This document shows positions 61,286 through 64,000 of a stretch of 64,000 nucleotides of DNA, one piece after another; position 1 is the stretch's first letter, and each line of letters starts with the position of its first letter. The DNA is taken from NCBI RefSeq assembly GCF_022376445.1, contig NW_025955097.1:1-64000 (forward strand). The letters are read 5' to 3'. Both the position numbers and the translations under genes were made by a program. Source of the DNA: Fomitopsis serialis (taxonomy: Eukaryota; Basidiomycota; Agaricomycetes; Polyporales; Fomitopsidaceae). The notes under the pieces are model-generated. The model was not told where the DNA came from and ran no database searches. It was given only the letters and a program-made list of their open reading frames with translations.

Positions 61286-61909
61286 GATATCGAGCGGCTC
61301 ACTCTGACCGAAGACGTACTTGGACATCCTTTGTTCGATCGGCCGCCGTATTCCATTGAGCTGGAACAGGAGTTGTCATGGACGGAAAGTGAGATGTCTG
61401 TGCTGAGGTTTGGTGCTCGCAGCTTTGGACGAGATGACAAGGGTATGCCGCCCGACCCAGGCAATACATCGTGGTGTCTGACTGCCTCGGAAATCTTAGG
61501 CTTCACTGCTACCACTCTAAACATCCGGTCCATAGAGATCAACGCCCCTACGATACTGCGGTCTAAGACCATCTTCTCGAAGTCCTTGACGAAGCTGTTG
61601 GAATGGAGAGCACTGCTCACGCCCCGTATGCGCTTCATTCTAGACGGGTCCGGACCCGAGAACGCTGTTCCGGAGCAGTGCGCCGGACTGAACCATACCC
61701 TTGCTGGTCTGGCAGCTGAAGACCACGACTTGGAAATCTCCTTCGACGTGCAATGTACCCCTGAACGTCTCGCGGACTGGATCGCGGCCATCTCGGCTTG
61801 CTTCCCTACCCTCATCGTTTGCGGAACGCGCGTCGAGATGGTCTGCAGTACCACGAGAAATTGTCTTAAAGGCGATCGGCGACCCGTCGCCGAGCATAGG
61901 TGGTCGTAG
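61286..61909 (+). pseudogene. F-box paralogue C', 3' half only
   Basis: Starts abruptly inside a C-type gene at IERLTLTEDVLGHPL and continues to the end with very high similarity to C: GNTSWCLTASEILGFTATTL, NIRSIEINAPTILRSKT, MRFILDGSGPENAVPEQCAG, EHRWS. The whole F-box exon and the first part of exon 2 are missing. The frame is open. No promoter; a read-through product from B is unlikely because B ends in its own stop. Confidence 0.85.
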
Positions 61910-62330
61910 CGTATCGCGTTGAGAGTTCCTGCACGCCACTGTATGTCTGTGTAAGCACAATATAATCGCGGTCGTGCTAGCTAGTGCGCTTACTGCGCCT
62001 CTGTTCACAGATTACAATACCCATTCCATTCACCTCGTCCTCATATCATGTGTACAATACCACGCGTTTCGCTTTTGTGTCGAGAACACAAGCCTTGCCA
62101 TTCGTCGCATTGTTCATGCTTACACTCATGTCTTCACTGTATGGGATCTCCTTCCGTCTTCTCGCCGACGTTCGTACAATTGAAGTCTTCAGTGCCCGAA
62201 CGCCGCATCGACCGTGCGTTGTCTCCTGGGCGGAAGTTCACTCCATTTGTACGTGACCACGATAGTTTATCGCCCACATTACTACTGTACACACAAGCTG
62301 CCACTATCGCCGCCCCAATTCATCTCTACT
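61910..62330 (+). repeat. Duplicated 3' flank of C
   Basis: Reverse complement of about 24640-25050. GTGCTTACTGCGCC, CTCTGTTCACAGAT, GTCTTCACTGTATGGGATCT and TACTGTACACACAAGC are shared in the same order. Confidence 0.75.
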
Positions 62331-62465
62331 CCCTTACTGTACATGTACAAACCCACGCTCTCGCTCCGACGACGAGCATATACCCAGCTTGAACCTGACA
62401 ATCCGCGTACACACCGTAACCATCCGTTTACTGCTAGAATGATGACTACATAGCAATCAAGGGGT

Positions 62466-62572
62466 TCTCTTCAAAGTCTTCACTTCGGTTCTACATATCT
62501 GTCGGCTTTGGTTGGCGAGCGCAAACCTGAGGATGGCGTGGCCTCAAGTTCTGTCTTCGGATTTTCTTTCAA
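62466..62572 (+). repeat. Repeat unit S, right copy
   Basis: Reverse complement of 22012-22112. In the left block S lies between units A and C; here it follows C', so the order has been rearranged. Confidence 0.75.
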
Positions 62573-63089
62573 GGTCATGGGTCGTTTGTCTAGTAAGCGG
62601 CGCTGAGCCCGCGCTCACCTCGCCGCGCTGACGGCTGTCATATTCAGTATGCCGTCCATCCTGCGCTAAAGTCTTCCTCACCTAGTTTTTCCCTTCACTT
62701 ATCGACTAAGGATCCAGATGCTAGCTAGCGGATCGCCAGTCGTGACGAATTGTCTCGGATGCCCCCGGGGCGGAACGTCGCACGACGTACCACCGTAAGT
62801 AGGACTTTTTCTTGCCGTAAACTGATGACTTATAAGCGGCAGAGAGCGGAAAGAAATAATCGTTACCAAGAACAAAGAATGGTACGCTCTAGAACGAGAC
62901 AGTGCTACTACGACGTAGCACCGCCGGTGAGCTTCCGCGCTGAGCGCTGAGCGCTGACCGGTGAACAAGAAATGATTTATTCCACACATGATCGAAATTT
63001 GACTTCACCCTGGAAACAAATAATGAGATTCAGAGACGACGAGATACTTACTGTATATAGCGGTATGCACCTTGTCATCATTGACAGAA
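62573..63089. other. Intergenic, no gene seen
   Basis: Short ORFs only. It separates the duplicated block from membrane-protein copy M2. Confidence 0.45.
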
Positions 63090-64000
63090 TCACGGTGACG
63101 TCTCTCGCTGCGGCCTTAAAGCAGCCATGATCTGCCCGTCTAACCGGTGGCACGCCCACAGCACTGCCAGAACGTGCGCGACACCCGAAGCCGCCAGCAC
63201 CGACAGCAAGGTAGCCGCGAAAACATAGAAGCGCGTTTCCGCAACATTCTGTGTGCCCGCGCTAGATCCCTGGGCAAGGCGCTCCCAGGAGAAGGCGACG
63301 AAGAACACGACGAACATGCTTGACGCCCTGTAGTACAACAGTCACTGATCGGTGCATCCGTATACCAGTAATCGAATAGGTCAATGGACGTACCATACAA
63401 ACCAAGCATCTGGGATGGCGAACATAAGCGGGATGGAGGTCCAGCGGGGTTGAACGGCGGTGTGCTTCGATGGCAGCGTACTTATGATTAGTTTCTGACC
63501 GAAGATGGTGCGTGCCGGAAGACTCACCACGAGTCACACTTTCCCACTGGCAGGGTCCTTATGTTCTTTCAGGTGAGTGCGCAACAGCACCGCAGCAGCC
63601 GAGCAGACCGTGCTAGTCAACAAGCAGACGATGCCACTTAACACGCTCATGTCCACAATGCCAGGGAATGCGGATAGAAGTCCGATAGTGATACTGTGTG
63701 ATCATCCAGTCAATACTGGGTTCTGGTGTGCATTACGGAAGAGTGGTGTAGACGTGACGTACCCATTGTACACGGTGCAACAACCGAGGAAGATTTCCAT
63801 CGGCGCCGACAGCGCGTCACGAAGACGGACCAATCCTTCTCGAGGTCAGCTTGAGTATCATCCTCTGCGTGGCGCCGAACTTCGTCGTAGTAATTGTCGT
63901 AGAGGTCCACGGGCCAATGGACGAGCATTACGTGTCTATACAAGGTATACAAGCAACACATTGCCAGAGAGGGAAACGGAACGAGCATGCTGAATATGTG
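63090..64000 (-). pseudogene. Multi-span membrane protein, paralogue M2 (frameshift, cut by window end)
   Basis: Shares all splice positions and most residues with M1: LYRHVMLVHWPVDLYDNYYD, KDWSVFVTRCRRRWK, ITIGLLSAFPGIVDMSVLSG, HTAVQPRWTSIPLMFAIPDA, VVFFVAFSWERLAQG, LLSVLAASGVAHVLAVLWAC. After RRRWK one base is missing relative to M1 (near 63795), so the frame leaves the expected IFLGC path; the donor that follows (GTACGTCAC) is good. The exons downstream are open to the stop. The N-terminal part lies outside the window. Whether the missing base is real decides if this is a gene or a pseudogene. Confidence 0.7.

Overview
The window looks like nuclear DNA of a filamentous basidiomycete, most likely an agaricomycete close to the Polyporales. 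The evidence is GC-rich coding sequence, genes split by many 45-90 bp GT-AG introns, tight but non-operonic spacing on both strands, and a large family of F-box paralogues mixed with mobile-element debris. The assignment to Polyporales is an impression from gene style; no search was possible.

Layout. 1-1000: 3' part of an F-box/leucine-rich protein (minus). 2.9-6.0 kb: two convergent genes, diphthine synthase DPH5 (plus) and a GH71 alpha-1,3-glucanase (minus). 9.8-11.2 kb: an unrecognised membrane protein. 14.1-17.4 kb: a BTB/POZ protein with a long low-complexity tail and a frame break. 19.1-19.6 kb: URM1. 20.2-28.4 kb: F-box paralogues A (broken), C (intact) and D (one stop codon). 28.8-30.7 kb: a multi-span membrane protein. 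31.3-33.4 kb: the catalytic subunit of cAMP-dependent protein kinase. 33.5-35.2 kb: an AT-rich foreign-looking island. 36.1-37.5 kb: the mitochondrial succinate/fumarate carrier. 39.8-40.4 kb: a GPI-type secreted protein whose start codon is followed directly by a stop. 42.9-46.3 kb: F-box paralogues E and F in tandem. 48.4-52.8 kb: two low-complexity proteins. 55.6-57.4 kb: an F-box relic G and an intact F-box gene H of another subfamily. 58.1-62.6 kb: F-box copy B and half-copy C', which together form an inverted, rearranged duplicate of the 20-26 kb block, with two inverted-repeat elements inserted just upstream of B. 63.1-64.0 kb: a second, frameshifted copy of the membrane protein, cut by the window end.

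How it fits together. The housekeeping genes (DPH5, URM1, PKA, the carrier, GH71) are single and well preserved. The space between them is an accessory compartment. It holds eight members of one F-box family in various states of decay, a pair of membrane-protein paralogues, and four copies (E1-E4) of a 1.1-1.6 kb element with a conserved promoter, a conserved start-proximal peptide and a conserved 16-bp end motif. I do not recognise E1-E4; they are the best candidate here for something undescribed.
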